A stretch of 64,000 nt of DNA from Nitrosomonas cryotolerans ATCC 49181 (GTDB lineage Bacteria; Pseudomonadota; Gammaproteobacteria; Burkholderiales; Nitrosomonadaceae): assembly GCF_900143275.1 (NCBI RefSeq), contig NZ_FSRO01000001.1, positions 310,001-374,000 of the forward strand, read 5' to 3'. Below are positions 10,171 to 19,121 of the stretch, in pieces. Under the pieces are notes generated by a model. The model saw only the letters and a program-made list of their open reading frames with translations. It was not told the origin of the DNA and did no database searches. The position numbers and the translations under genes were made by a program. Numbering within the stretch: position 1 is the stretch's first letter; each line of letters opens with the position of its first letter.

Positions 10171-10518
10171 GTTAGCCTTTTATGAAAAGGGAGTTTTTTT
10201 GTCAAGCAGCTTGAAATATTCTACTATTCTATTATATTTTGACGATGTTCGCAGCATCCAACTTTACTTTAGACTTGAATATAATGATAAGAAGAATGGG
10301 TATATTTCACATCATTTGCTTTATTTTTGGCATGATTGCGCTGTGAGCGTATTTTTTATATTTTTTGCTAAGAAGGCAGTTCACCATAGGGTTTTCGACA
10401 GATCCGGGATATTTATAATCACAATATGATGATGTGCGCTTGACTGGTGAAAGGGAAAAGATCATGAACGGTCAGTTTCTGATAAAATCAATTGTTTGAA
10501 GATACAAGATAAGTACAT
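10171..10518. other. Intergenic gap between divergent operons
   Basis: 348 bp of AT-rich DNA between divergent gpmA and the rhodanese gene. A small CCTTTT/AAAAGG hairpin followed by a T run lies at about 10177-10200, inside what would be the gpmA leader. The promoters of both operons should be here but I could not place them with confidence. No credible gene. Confidence 0.5.
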
Positions 10519-10953
10519 ATGGAATCGACATTGTTGCAAGATTATTTTCTCCTGAGACCGGAGAATTTACTATTCGTTGTTGCTGCGTTAATGAGTGGAG
10601 GCATGTTGTTATGGTCGACGATATCGGGTCGATCAGCCAAGGAAATTGATACACGTACAGCGATACAGTTAATTAATTACAAAGATGCTTTAGTGCTGGA
10701 TGTCCGAGACGATAGTGAGTATGCTGACGGTCATTTGCCTAATTCAAAACATATTCCAACGGAAAAAATTGCAGAGCGCTGGCATGAGTTGGAAAAATTT
10801 AAAGACAAGCCTATTGTCGTCATATTTCGTAGCGGTGTTCGGTCAGGCCATGCGAGCTCAGTACTGTTTAAAAACGGATTTGTCCAAGTGCATAATCTCA
10901 TGGGCGGTATCGATGCTTGGCGCCGCGCAAATTTACCCATCGTAAAGAGATAA
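10519..10953 (+). CDS. Membrane-anchored rhodanese-like protein lacking the catalytic cysteine
   Basis: 144 residues: an N-terminal hydrophobic segment (about 14-31), then a single rhodanese domain with LVLDVRDDSEYADGHLPNSKHI and the C-terminal NLMGGIDAWRRANLP. Homologues at this locus usually carry the persulfide-forming Cys in a C-R-S-G-x-R-S active loop. Here the loop reads IFRSGVRS, with Phe103 (codon TTT at 10825-10827) where Cys (TGT or TGC) is expected. Sulfur-transferase activity is therefore doubtful, and a binding or structural role is possible. It is the first gene of the rhodanese-grxC-secB-SH3-gpsA operon, and grxC starts 9 bp after it. Confidence 0.88.
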   Translation: MESTLLQDYFLLRPENLLFVVAALMSGGMLLWSTISGRSAKEIDTRTAIQLINYKDALVLDVRDDSEYADGHLPNSKHIPTEKIAERWHELEKFKDKPIVVIFRSGVRSGHASSVLFKNGFVQVHNLMGGIDAWRRANLPIVKR

Positions 10954-10962
10954 AGAGAATAA

Positions 10963-11220
10963 ATGCCTAAAGTAATTATGTATTCTTCTGGGTTTTGCCC
11001 CTATTGCAAGATGGCAGAAAATTTATTGCGTTCCAGAGGTGTTTCGGAAATTCAAAAAATTCGTATTGATTTGGATCCTAATCAGCGTATTGCAATGATG
11101 GAAAAGACAGGTCGTCGTACTGTTCCTCAGATTTATATCGGAGAAATGCATGTGGGTGGCTATGATGATTTAAATCGCCTGGATCATAAAGGCGAATTGC
11201 TGACATTACTGACACCTTAA
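10963..11220 (+). CDS. grxC: Glutaredoxin 3
   Basis: Small cytoplasmic thiol-disulfide oxidoreductase that uses glutathione. 85 residues, normal for GrxC. The dithiol active site is CPYC at about residues 12-15, the cis-proline loop is RTVPQIYIG near 50-58, and the glutathione-contact segment is GGYDDL near 64-69. Placed between the rhodanese gene and secB, as in many proteobacteria. Confidence 0.95.
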   Translation: MPKVIMYSSGFCPYCKMAENLLRSRGVSEIQKIRIDLDPNQRIAMMEKTGRRTVPQIYIGEMHVGGYDDLNRLDHKGELLTLLTP

Positions 11221-11300
11221 TGCTCTGATGGAAGGGTTGTATATTCTATTCGCTTATGGCAATCCTGAATTTTTAATCTTTAAATTAAACTGAATTAACT

Positions 11301-11765
11301 ATGAGTGAACAACAATTACCTGTCTTTGCGATAGAGAAAATCTATGTTAAGGATTTATCCTTAGAGATCCCTAATGCACCCAGTATTTTTCTGGAACGTG
11401 AGACGCCTGAGGTAAACCTTCAGCTGAATACTAAAAATGAAAGCGTTGATCAGGAATTGTATGAAGTATTGCTAACAGTAACCGTTACTGCCAGGATTAA
11501 AGGTAAGGTTATGTTTTTAGTAGAAGTTCAGCAAGCAGGTATTTTTCGGATACATCATATCGAGGAAAAGGAAATGAACCCAGTTTTGGGTATTGCCTGT
11601 CCTAATATTCTATTTCCCTATTTACGCGAAACGGTATCGGATATCGTTACGCGAGCTGGATTCCCTACGGTTATTCTAAATCCGGTAAATTTTGAAGCCA
11701 TTTATCGGCAGGATAAACAAAAAACTGAAACAGATGCTGTCGTTGAAAAAATTGAGAAAGCATAA
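11301..11765 (+). CDS. secB: Protein-export chaperone SecB
   Basis: Cytoplasmic tetrameric chaperone that keeps preproteins unfolded and hands them to SecA. 154 residues, family length. It shows the typical FAIEKIYVKDLSLEIPNAP beginning, the LTVTVTARIKGKVMFLVEVQQAGIF core and the conserved CPNILFPYLRETVSDIVTRAGFP segment with the PVNFEAIY tail. Follows grxC and precedes an SH3-domain gene and gpsA on the same strand. Confidence 0.96.
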   Translation: MSEQQLPVFAIEKIYVKDLSLEIPNAPSIFLERETPEVNLQLNTKNESVDQELYEVLLTVTVTARIKGKVMFLVEVQQAGIFRIHHIEEKEMNPVLGIACPNILFPYLRETVSDIVTRAGFPTVILNPVNFEAIYRQDKQKTETDAVVEKIEKA

Positions 11766-11776
11766 AAAAATAATCG

Positions 11777-12259
11777 ATGAGAAATATCTTCCTTGTTAAG
11801 CGATCACAATTTAAAACTCTAATTAGAGTTTTGTTGTTAGCTATATTATGGATCTTGTCAGGACATACTGCTGCCAGCATTGAGTTTCTCTCAACGGCAG
11901 AGAACGCTGTAATTATGTATGATGCACCTTCACTTAAAGCTGAGAAATTATATGTGGCAAATATCCATTTGCCAGTCGAGGTAGTGGTGAATGTTGAAGG
12001 TTGGGCTAAGATACGAGACCATAGTGGGAGTCTTGCTTGGGTTGAGAAAAAAGTTTTGAGTGATAAGCGCTATGTCATTGTTATTGTGCCATTGGCGGAT
12101 GTCTATCAGGCGGCAGATGTTAATTCAAAATTAGTTTTTCAGGCTCAGGAAAATATTGTTATGGAATGGCTGGATTCCTCTACTATAGGATGGGTAAAAG
12201 TACGTCATCGTGATGGACAGAGTGGTCATGTCAGGGCTAATCAGGTCTGGGGTTCATGA
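11777..12259 (+). CDS. Secreted SH3-domain protein
   Basis: 160 residues with an N-terminal hydrophobic segment (about 15-34), probably a signal peptide ending near ASIEF, followed by two bacterial SH3-like stretches (VIMYDAPSLKAEKLYVA with VEGWAKIRDHSGSLAWV; YVIVIVPLADVYQAAD with GWVKVRHRDGQSGHVRA). Such domains bind peptidoglycan or other envelope ligands. It lies 11 bp after secB and its last codons overlap the gpsA start by four bases, so it is co-transcribed. The specific role is unknown. Confidence 0.85.
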   Translation: MRNIFLVKRSQFKTLIRVLLLAILWILSGHTAASIEFLSTAENAVIMYDAPSLKAEKLYVANIHLPVEVVVNVEGWAKIRDHSGSLAWVEKKVLSDKRYVIVIVPLADVYQAADVNSKLVFQAQENIVMEWLDSSTIGWVKVRHRDGQSGHVRANQVWGS

Positions 12260-13248
12260 AAATTGCCATACTGGGCGCTGGCGCCTGGGGTACGGCACTG
12301 GCTATTAATCTATCTTCGCGCCACCAAATAACATTATGGACAAAAGATCCAGCTCACCTTTCTGAGCTTATCAGCCATCGAGTTAATCAAAGTTATCTTC
12401 CCGGTTTTCCATTACCTGCGTCATTGCAATTTACATCTACACTTCAATACGCAATTGATTCCGTAGATCTTATTCTCGTTGTTGTGCCGATTGCTGGATT
12501 CCGAGAGACATTGCGCGGGGTGGTTAAAACAGGAATAAAAGTACCGATGATATGGGGGTGCAAGGGATTTGAACCGCGGATTGCTAAGCTGCCACATCAG
12601 ATAGTGCAAGAGGAATATATTGATATTTTGCCTTGTGGTGTATTATCTGGCCCTAGTTTTGCCTTAGAGGTCGCGCAGAGTTTACCAACCGCTTTGACAT
12701 TGGCATCCCGTGATGATGAATTTTCCAGGAAAATAGCAACCCAATTGCACAATAATAGATTACGAATTTATACCAGTCAGGATATTATCGGTGTAGAAAC
12801 AGGGGGTGCGATCAAGAACGTCATTACCATAGCTGCGGGCATTTCTGATGGCTTGGGCTTTGGCCATAATGCGCGGGCTGCTTTAATTACAAGAGGGCTG
12901 GTAGAAATAGCTCGATTGGGGCTTAAGCTGGGTGGTTGTATGGAAACCTTTATGGGGCTGACTGGAATGGGCGATCTGATTCTTACCTGCACTAGTGACT
13001 TGTCACGTAACAGGCAGGTTGGATTGATGCTTGCTGAGGGACGTTGCTTGCCAGATATTTTGCGGAATCTGGGGCATGTTGCAGAAGGTGTGCATACCGC
13101 AAAGGAAGCGCAGCGATTAGCTACAGAACTAAACATTGAAATGCCGATTACACAAGCAGTCTGTAGTATTCTGTACGAAAATGTACCGGCTAAAATAGCG
13201 GTAGAAGCGTTGTTAAATCGTGAGCCAAAAACAGAGTTTATTAATTAA
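12256..13248 (+). CDS. gpsA: NAD(P)-dependent glycerol-3-phosphate dehydrogenase
   Basis: Reduces dihydroxyacetone phosphate to sn-glycerol 3-phosphate for phospholipid synthesis. 330 residues, normal length. Rossmann motif GAGAWGTALA begins at residue 7, SGPSFALEVA is near residue 133, and the catalytic Lys lies in GGAIKNVITIAAG near 184. GLTGMGDLILTCTSDLSRNR and the AEGVHTAKEA segment follow. Last gene of the operon, overlapping the SH3 gene. Confidence 0.96.
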   Translation: MKIAILGAGAWGTALAINLSSRHQITLWTKDPAHLSELISHRVNQSYLPGFPLPASLQFTSTLQYAIDSVDLILVVVPIAGFRETLRGVVKTGIKVPMIWGCKGFEPRIAKLPHQIVQEEYIDILPCGVLSGPSFALEVAQSLPTALTLASRDDEFSRKIATQLHNNRLRIYTSQDIIGVETGGAIKNVITIAAGISDGLGFGHNARAALITRGLVEIARLGLKLGGCMETFMGLTGMGDLILTCTSDLSRNRQVGLMLAEGRCLPDILRNLGHVAEGVHTAKEAQRLATELNIEMPITQAVCSILYENVPAKIAVEALLNREPKTEFIN

Positions 13249-13490
13249 AGATGACAATGTAAATGCTGATAAAGGAAATTGGGAAGTAGATGATTGTGTA
13301 TTTCTCTGAAACCTTGAAGCTGGTTTCGTTTATCATTGGCGCTGTATTTAACTTTGATGTGATAGTTTGCAAAATCAATTGTTGTAAAGGAGTGTATGCA
13401 ATCGCTTGACCAAGCTTAGACAGCTTGATATAAGAGCGAATGCAGAAACTGCTTGTGACTTAATTACCAATAAATTAAAAGGGGAATTAT

Positions 13491-13763
13491 ATGAACAAAT
13501 CCGAACTCATTGAGGCCATCTCTAAATCTGCTGATATATCTAAGGTTTCAGCAGGTCATGCGCTGGACGGAGCGTTATCTGCAATAAAGGCTGCGTTAAA
13601 AAAGAATGAAAGTGTTACTCTGGTTGGATTCGGAACCTTTAAAGTAGGTAAGCGTGCTGCACGTACTGGTCGGAATCCGCGTACTGGGGCTGCTATTAAA
13701 ATAAAAGCGGCGAAGGTTCCTAAATTCAGTGCTGGTAAAGCACTTAAAGATGCAGTAAACTAG
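13491..13763 (+). CDS. hupB: HU-family DNA-binding protein
   Basis: Nucleoid-associated dimer that bends DNA. 90 residues, the usual HU length. [18 protein letters not shown] opens the protein, [20 protein letters not shown] and NPRTG form the DNA-binding arm, and the end is [22 protein letters not shown] lies before the ATG. tRNA-Val follows 11 bp after the stop, then tRNA-Asp and ppiD; the hupB-ppiD neighbourhood is shared with other proteobacteria. Confidence 0.96.
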   Translation: MNKSELIEAISKSADISKVSAGHALDGALSAIKAALKKNESVTLVGFGTFKVGKRAARTGRNPRTGAAIKIKAAKVPKFSAGKALKDAVN

Positions 13764-13774
13764 CGTCTTCGGAT

Positions 13775-13850
13775 GGGTGCTTAGCTCAGCTGGTAGAGCG
13801 TCGCCCTTACAAGGCGAATGTCGGCGGTTCGATCCCGTCAGCACCCACCA
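13775..13850 (+). tRNA. tRNA-Val (anticodon UAC)
   Basis: 76-nt cloverleaf: acceptor GGGTGCT pairs with AGCACCC, D loop AGCTCAGCTGGTAGAGC, anticodon loop CTTACAA with anticodon TAC, T loop GTTCGATCC, and CCA encoded at the end. Sits just after hupB. Confidence 0.97.
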
Positions 13851-13870
13851 AATTAGAATAGATGGTTTTA

Positions 13871-13947
13871 GGAGTGGTAGTTCAGTTGGTTAGAATACCG
13901 GCCTGTCACGCCGGGGGTCGCGGGTTCGAGTCCCGTCCACTCCGCCA
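13871..13947 (+). tRNA. tRNA-Asp (anticodon GUC)
   Basis: 77-nt cloverleaf: acceptor GGAGTGG pairs with CCACTCC, anticodon loop CTGTCAC with anticodon GTC, T loop GTTCGAGTC, CCA encoded. 20 bp after tRNA-Val. Confidence 0.97.
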
Positions 13948-14031
13948 AAAAATATATTAATATTAAGTAAACAATCAAAGGTGAGCGAGCGTTTACCTTT
14001 TTCTTCCTGCTGATTCTATCGGGTTTTAATA

Positions 14032-15918
14032 GTGTTTGATTTTGTTAACCGAAAAAAACGTGTCGTCCAGGTTATTATGTTTCTGGCGGTATTGCCTTTT
14101 TTATTTTGGGGTGTCGAGTCGTATCGCAGTGATGGAGGTGAAGGTTACGTTGCGATAGTTGATGGCAAAGAAATATCACGTCGTGAATTTGAACAGGCGT
14201 TACGCGATCAGCAAGAAAGGATGCGCAGTATGTTCGGCTCAAATTTTGATAGCGCGCTGCTTGATAATCCTCAAGTTAGAAACTCAGTGCTAGATAGACT
14301 CATCCAGCAGAGATTGTTACATCAAGAAGCAGTCAATAATAAATTTATCGTATTGAATTCACAGCTGGTAAAAGTAATAAGAGACATTCCAGAATTTCAA
14401 CAGAATGGTGTTTTCTCAAATCAGCGTTATCAGGAATTATTGCAGAATCAGGGAGTAAGCCCATTAATATTTGAATCGCGTGTTCGACAAGAGCTGCTGC
14501 TGCAGCAGTTATTGGACGGCTATAGTGAAAATGGGTTTATCTCAAAGACCGCGGCAAAAAAGGCGCTTTATTTGAGTGAAGTCAAGCGTGAAATTAGTCA
14601 GGTCAGAATTAATCCGAGTCAGTTTATATCGCAGATAAATCCGGATGAAGCGGCGATAGAATCCTATTATGAGGAGCATCGTGCAGAATTTTATTTACCT
14701 GAACGAGTGCGTATAGAGTACTTGGTTTTATCTTTAGATAATCTGGCGGAAAATGAGCCGATAGATGAAGATGAGATTAGAAGTTATTTTGATGAACATC
14801 AGAGTGAATTTGGTCAGCCAGAAGAGCGACGAGCCAGTCATATTCTGATTAGTGTGCCTGCTGATGCATCGGGCGATGAAAGAAAGGCAGCGGAAGATAA
14901 AGCAAGCGAGATATTAGAGCAGATCAAACAGAATCCAAATGATTTTGCTGATCTGGCAAAACAGTATTCTGATGATCCAGGTTCAGCCAATCAGGATGGA
15001 GATTTAGGCTTCTTTGGCCGTGGTGCTATGGTTAAAGCGTTTGAAGATGAAATTTTTCAGATGGAGCTAGATGAAATACGTGGGTTGGTTGAAACGGATT
15101 TTGGATTTCATATTATTAAGCTTTCTGCGGTAAAACCTACCGAAGTGGCTGATTTTGAAGCAGTGGAAGCACAAATTGCTAAAAATTTGAAGCAACAAAA
15201 AATAGCAGTTCTATTTGGAGAAATAGCAGAAGATTTTAGTAATATTGTGTACGAACAAAGTGATAGTTTGCAGCCTGTAGCAGAAAGGTTTGAATTGTCA
15301 ATACACGAGAGTGATTGGATTGATAGAAAAATAAAGGAACCTTCTGTTCTCGCTAATGAGAAATTATTAGCAGCCATTTTTTCTGACGATGCTATTAAGG
15401 ATAAGCGGAATACCGATGCGATCGAGGTGGAACCCGATGTGTTTGTTTCTGCACGTATATTAGAGCATAAAGTTGCGGCGGCGCAATCATTAGCGATTGT
15501 AAAGGATGAGATTATTGAACGTCTGAAGCAACAAATTGCTGTTGAAATGGCTATGAAAGAGGGTGAGGAAAAGCTTGCGCACCTACAGGCAGGCGAGAAC
15601 GATGTTGTTACATGGACTGATACTAAAGAAATTTCATATTCACAGTCTCAAGGTGTTGATTATGATATCCTGCAATCGGTTTTTAGGATAGACGGAGCCA
15701 GATTGCCCGCCTATGTGGGAATCAGTGATTCTCTCGGAGGCTATGATTTGATACGCGTCAACCGTATAATTGAACCAGATATGGAAGACGAGGCTAAAAA
15801 TGAAAAGTTTAGCGAACAATTGCAAGAAATTATGACCCAGGAGGAGTTGTCATCTTATCTGAGTGGGCTCAGGCAGCGCTATGATGTCACAATCAAGCAG
15901 GATATAATAGCTAATTAA
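14032..15918 (+). CDS. ppiD: PpiD-like membrane-anchored peptidyl-prolyl isomerase
   Basis: Inner-membrane chaperone facing the periplasm that assists folding of exported proteins. 628 residues, normal for PpiD. A short basic N-terminus (FDFVNRKKRVV) is followed by one membrane segment (about 15-31), a SurA-like N-terminal helical region (VDGKEISRREFEQALRDQQ), and a parvulin domain at about 265-365 (RRASHILISVP ... GDLGFFGRGAMVKAFEDEIF ... GFHIIKLS). The start is GTG at 14032; no upstream ATG fits. The gene follows hupB and two tRNAs and converges on fabI. Confidence 0.92.
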   Translation: MFDFVNRKKRVVQVIMFLAVLPFLFWGVESYRSDGGEGYVAIVDGKEISRREFEQALRDQQERMRSMFGSNFDSALLDNPQVRNSVLDRLIQQRLLHQEAVNNKFIVLNSQLVKVIRDIPEFQQNGVFSNQRYQELLQNQGVSPLIFESRVRQELLLQQLLDGYSENGFISKTAAKKALYLSEVKREISQVRINPSQFISQINPDEAAIESYYEEHRAEFYLPERVRIEYLVLSLDNLAENEPIDEDEIRSYFDEHQSEFGQPEERRASHILISVPADASGDERKAAEDKASEILEQIKQNPNDFADLAKQYSDDPGSANQDGDLGFFGRGAMVKAFEDEIFQMELDEIRGLVETDFGFHIIKLSAVKPTEVADFEAVEAQIAKNLKQQKIAVLFGEIAEDFSNIVYEQSDSLQPVAERFELSIHESDWIDRKIKEPSVLANEKLLAAIFSDDAIKDKRNTDAIEVEPDVFVSARILEHKVAAAQSLAIVKDEIIERLKQQIAVEMAMKEGEEKLAHLQAGENDVVTWTDTKEISYSQSQGVDYDILQSVFRIDGARLPAYVGISDSLGGYDLIRVNRIIEPDMEDEAKNEKFSEQLQEIMTQEELSSYLSGLRQRYDVTIKQDIIAN

Positions 15919-15919
15919 T

Positions 15920-15965
15920 TTCCGTTGATGTCCGGAGTATAACTACGTTTGAGACATCAACGGAA
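15920..15965. terminator. Inverted repeat between convergent ppiD and fabI
   Basis: TTCCGTTGATGTC at 15920-15932 pairs perfectly with GACATCAACGGAA at 15953-15965 (13-bp stem, 20-nt loop), one base after the ppiD stop and 21 bp from the fabI stop. The position between two gene ends suggests a bidirectional terminator. The large loop and lack of a T run on the ppiD side make this uncertain. Confidence 0.5.
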
Positions 15966-15985
15966 TAAACATCAGCGGAATAGAA

Positions 15986-16771
15986 TTATTCGCTTATATC
16001 AAAGGCGACGGTATTAAATCCTGAATCAACGTAGGTGATTTCTCCTGTAATACCACTGGCTAAGTCGCTACATAGAAAAGCAGCTGCATTGCCAACCTCC
16101 TCAATGGTGACATTACGTCGTAATGGTGACACTTTTTCAGTATAGCCTAATAATTTTCCAAAATTACTAATGCCGGCAGCAGCTAATGTTTTAATGGGTC
16201 CCGCAGAAATTGCATTAACGCGTATATTTTGACGCCCTAGACTGGATGCCATGAAACGAACATTTGCCTCAAGACTTGCTTTGGCTAGGCCCATTACATT
16301 GTAATTAGGCATGACACGAACTGCGCCTAAATAAGTCAGAGTTAAGAGAGAGCCATTTCTATTTTGCATTAATGGCAGCCCCGCTTTTGCCAATGCAGCA
16401 AAACTATAAGAGCTAACATCATGTGCAATACGAAAGGCTTCTCGATTAATACTGTCAAGATAGTCTCCGCTGAGCGCCTGACGTGGCGCAAATGCGATAG
16501 AGTGAATAATGCTATCAAGGCCATCCCAGTGTTTTTGAATATCATTAAAACATTGGCTGATTTCCTGATCTTTTGTTACATCGCAGGCAAACAGCAAATT
16601 GCTATCAAATTCCTTGGCGAGCTTTTCGACTCGTCCCCGTATGTCTTCTCCTTGGTAAGTAAAAGCAAGCTCTGCTCCTTCACGCCGCATTGCCTTGGCA
16701 ATGCCATATGCAATTGAACGGTTACTGAGTAATCCCGTAATGAGTACCCGTTTATTAGCAAGAAATCCCAT
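15986..16771 (-). CDS. fabI: Enoyl-[acyl-carrier-protein] reductase (NADH)
   Basis: Catalyses the last reduction of each fatty-acid elongation cycle. 261 residues, normal length. The short-chain dehydrogenase fold has the FabI-type cofactor loop [16 protein letters not shown] near residues 13-28, DVTKD near 65, and the catalytic Tyr/Lys pair in [12 protein letters not shown] near residue 156. AAAGGAAAC precedes the ATG. Monocistronic, convergent with ppiD. Confidence 0.96.
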   Translation of the reverse strand: MGFLANKRVLITGLLSNRSIAYGIAKAMRREGAELAFTYQGEDIRGRVEKLAKEFDSNLLFACDVTKDQEISQCFNDIQKHWDGLDSIIHSIAFAPRQALSGDYLDSINREAFRIAHDVSSYSFAALAKAGLPLMQNRNGSLLTLTYLGAVRVMPNYNVMGLAKASLEANVRFMASSLGRQNIRVNAISAGPIKTLAAAGISNFGKLLGYTEKVSPLRRNVTIEEVGNAAAFLCSDLASGITGEITYVDSGFNTVAFDISE

Positions 16772-16907
16772 GATGTTTCCTTTTAAAAATTAAGGTATTG
16801 GCAGATTATAGCTTAAGGCTAGTTGAGCGTGGCGTATTAGGATAGGTGAAATTATGCAATTGGATTTATTCTCTTAGATTGAGTGTTTCCGATAAACTGT
16901 GAGTTCA

Positions 16908-19106
16908 ATGAAAAAAAATATTAAAGTTCAATGGTGGATGTTACTGATCGTGGTGTTAATACCTGCTTGTGATCACCACAATTGGAATAGCCCTTATCCA
17001 TTAAAGGATGCTGGAAAGAATATTCTCTACAATACATTCACTGAGCGACCTAAACATCTGGATCCAGTTCAATCCTATAGTAGTAATGAAATTCAATTTA
17101 CTGCCCAGATATACGAACCGCCACTACAATACCATTACTTAAAGCGCCCTTATACGCTGATTCCTTTGTCAGCAGATAAAATGCCAACGATACAGTACAT
17201 TGATAATCAGGGAAACAAATTACCTGATACTGTTCATACTGCTGAGATAGCCTACACTGTCTATGATATTTCAATTAAGCCGGGTATTTTATTTCAACCT
17301 CATCCTGCTTTCGTACGTAACGCACGGAACGAACTACTTTATCACAATCTAACAAATCAAGACTTAACAGATATTTATAAGCTGTCTGATTTCTCTAAAA
17401 CAGCAACACGTGAATTGGTTGCAGATGATTTCGTATTTCAAATAAAGCGCCTGGCGCATCCTAGGTTGCATTCGCCAATATATGAACTGATGGCAGATTA
17501 TGTTGTAGGTCTTAGGGAGTATGCGGCTATTCTTAAAACCGCAACTGAGGGGCAATCAGAACACGGTGCCTATTTAGATTTAAGTAATTTTGCACTAGAA
17601 GGCGTTCAAACTGTAGATAATTATACTTACCGTATTAAGATTAAAGGAAAATATCCACAGTTTTTATATTGGCTGGCCATGCCTTTTTTTGCTCCAGTTC
17701 CTTGGGAAGCGGAACAGTTTTATTCACAGAAAGGATTAATAGAAAGGAATATTACTCTTGATTGGTATCCTGTCGGTACGGGGCCTTACATGCTTACTGA
17801 AAACAATCCAAATCTAATCATGATGTTGGAAAAAAATCCAAATTTTCATGGTGAGTTTTATCCATCGGAGGGAATGGCAGATGATGAGCAAAATGGCTTA
17901 TTAGTTGATGCAGGTAAATTGCTGCCATTTACGGACAAAATTATTTTTACACGTGAGAAAGAGAGTATTCCCAGATGGAATAAATTCTTGCAGGGGTATT
18001 ATGATGTATCTGGCATTGGTTCCGATAGCTTTGATCAGGCAATACAACTGGTAGGCCAGGGTGAAGCAGCCGTAACTGAGGCGATGGTTGCGCAGGGAAT
18101 AAGGCTCGAAACAGCGATAGCTGCTTCCACTTATTATATGGGTTTTAATATGCTGGACCCCGTGGTCGGTGGAATCAGTGATCAGGAGCGTGAGTCGGCA
18201 AGAAAGCTGAGACAGGCCATTTCAATTGCCGTAGATTATGAAGAATATGTTTCAATATTTGCCAATGGTCGTGGTATTCCAGCGCAGGGCCCGATATCCC
18301 CTGGCATAGCGGGTCATCGTGATGGAAAAGAGGGCATCAACGCGATTGTATATGATTGGATAAATGATCGTCCGGAACGCAAGTCAATTGAAACAGCCAA
18401 AGCTTTGCTTGCGGAAGCAGGTTATCCTAATGGCGTGAATAAGAAGACGGGCATGCCTTTAATATTATACTTTGATGTTACTGCGCGTAGCTCAGAGGAT
18501 AAATCCGGACTTGACTGGATGCGCAAGCAATTTCATAAACTGAATATTCAATTGGTCATTAGAAGTACAGATTATAATCGTTTTCAAGATAAGATACGCA
18601 AAGGGAATGCACAAATCTTTGAATGGGGTTGGAATGCAGATTATCCTGATCCGGAGAATTTCTTGTTTCTGTTATATGGGCCTCAGCGAAAGGTAGGCCT
18701 AAATGGTGAAAATGCTGCAAATTATGATAATGGGGAATATAACCGGTTATTTGAACAGATGAAAAATATGGACAATGGTCCTGAGCGTCAGCAAATCATT
18801 GATCGGATGGTCGCGATTCTGCGTTACGATGCACCTTGGCTTTGGGGTTATCACCCGAAGGATTACGGGCTCTATCATACCTGGCACAGAAATATCAAGC
18901 CAAATAAAATATCTTATAATAATTTCAAATACTTTAGAGTGAATCCGGAATTAAGAGAGCAAAAGCGACAGGAGTGGAACCAACCCGTGTTATGGCCCAT
19001 TGGATGGTTTTTAATCATATGCATATTAGGTTTCATTCCTGCAATAAAAGCCTTTCGTCGCAGAGAACGTGACCTGGGAATTAAAGTTCGGTCGTCGTCA
19101 ACTTGA
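16908..19106 (+). CDS. Peptide/oligopeptide ABC transporter substrate-binding lipoprotein
   Basis: Extracellular solute-binding protein family 5 (OppA/YejA type), about 732 residues, longer than typical OppA (about 540). From the ATG at 16908 the N-terminus is a lipoprotein signal with lipobox IPAC near residue 24. Family features include RPKHLDPVQSYSSNE, FQIKRLAHP, and the C-terminal EWGWNADYPDPENFLFLLYGP and DAPWLWGYHP segments. Unusually, a C-terminal membrane segment (WPIGWFLIICILGFIPAI) precedes a basic tail. A GTG three codons upstream is a less likely start. The permease gene follows after 15 bp. Confidence 0.88.
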   Translation: MKKNIKVQWWMLLIVVLIPACDHHNWNSPYPLKDAGKNILYNTFTERPKHLDPVQSYSSNEIQFTAQIYEPPLQYHYLKRPYTLIPLSADKMPTIQYIDNQGNKLPDTVHTAEIAYTVYDISIKPGILFQPHPAFVRNARNELLYHNLTNQDLTDIYKLSDFSKTATRELVADDFVFQIKRLAHPRLHSPIYELMADYVVGLREYAAILKTATEGQSEHGAYLDLSNFALEGVQTVDNYTYRIKIKGKYPQFLYWLAMPFFAPVPWEAEQFYSQKGLIERNITLDWYPVGTGPYMLTENNPNLIMMLEKNPNFHGEFYPSEGMADDEQNGLLVDAGKLLPFTDKIIFTREKESIPRWNKFLQGYYDVSGIGSDSFDQAIQLVGQGEAAVTEAMVAQGIRLETAIAASTYYMGFNMLDPVVGGISDQERESARKLRQAISIAVDYEEYVSIFANGRGIPAQGPISPGIAGHRDGKEGINAIVYDWINDRPERKSIETAKALLAEAGYPNGVNKKTGMPLILYFDVTARSSEDKSGLDWMRKQFHKLNIQLVIRSTDYNRFQDKIRKGNAQIFEWGWNADYPDPENFLFLLYGPQRKVGLNGENAANYDNGEYNRLFEQMKNMDNGPERQQIIDRMVAILRYDAPWLWGYHPKDYGLYHTWHRNIKPNKISYNNFKYFRVNPELREQKRQEWNQPVLWPIGWFLIICILGFIPAIKAFRRRERDLGIKVRSSST

Positions 19107-19121
19107 GTGTGAGCGATCGCG

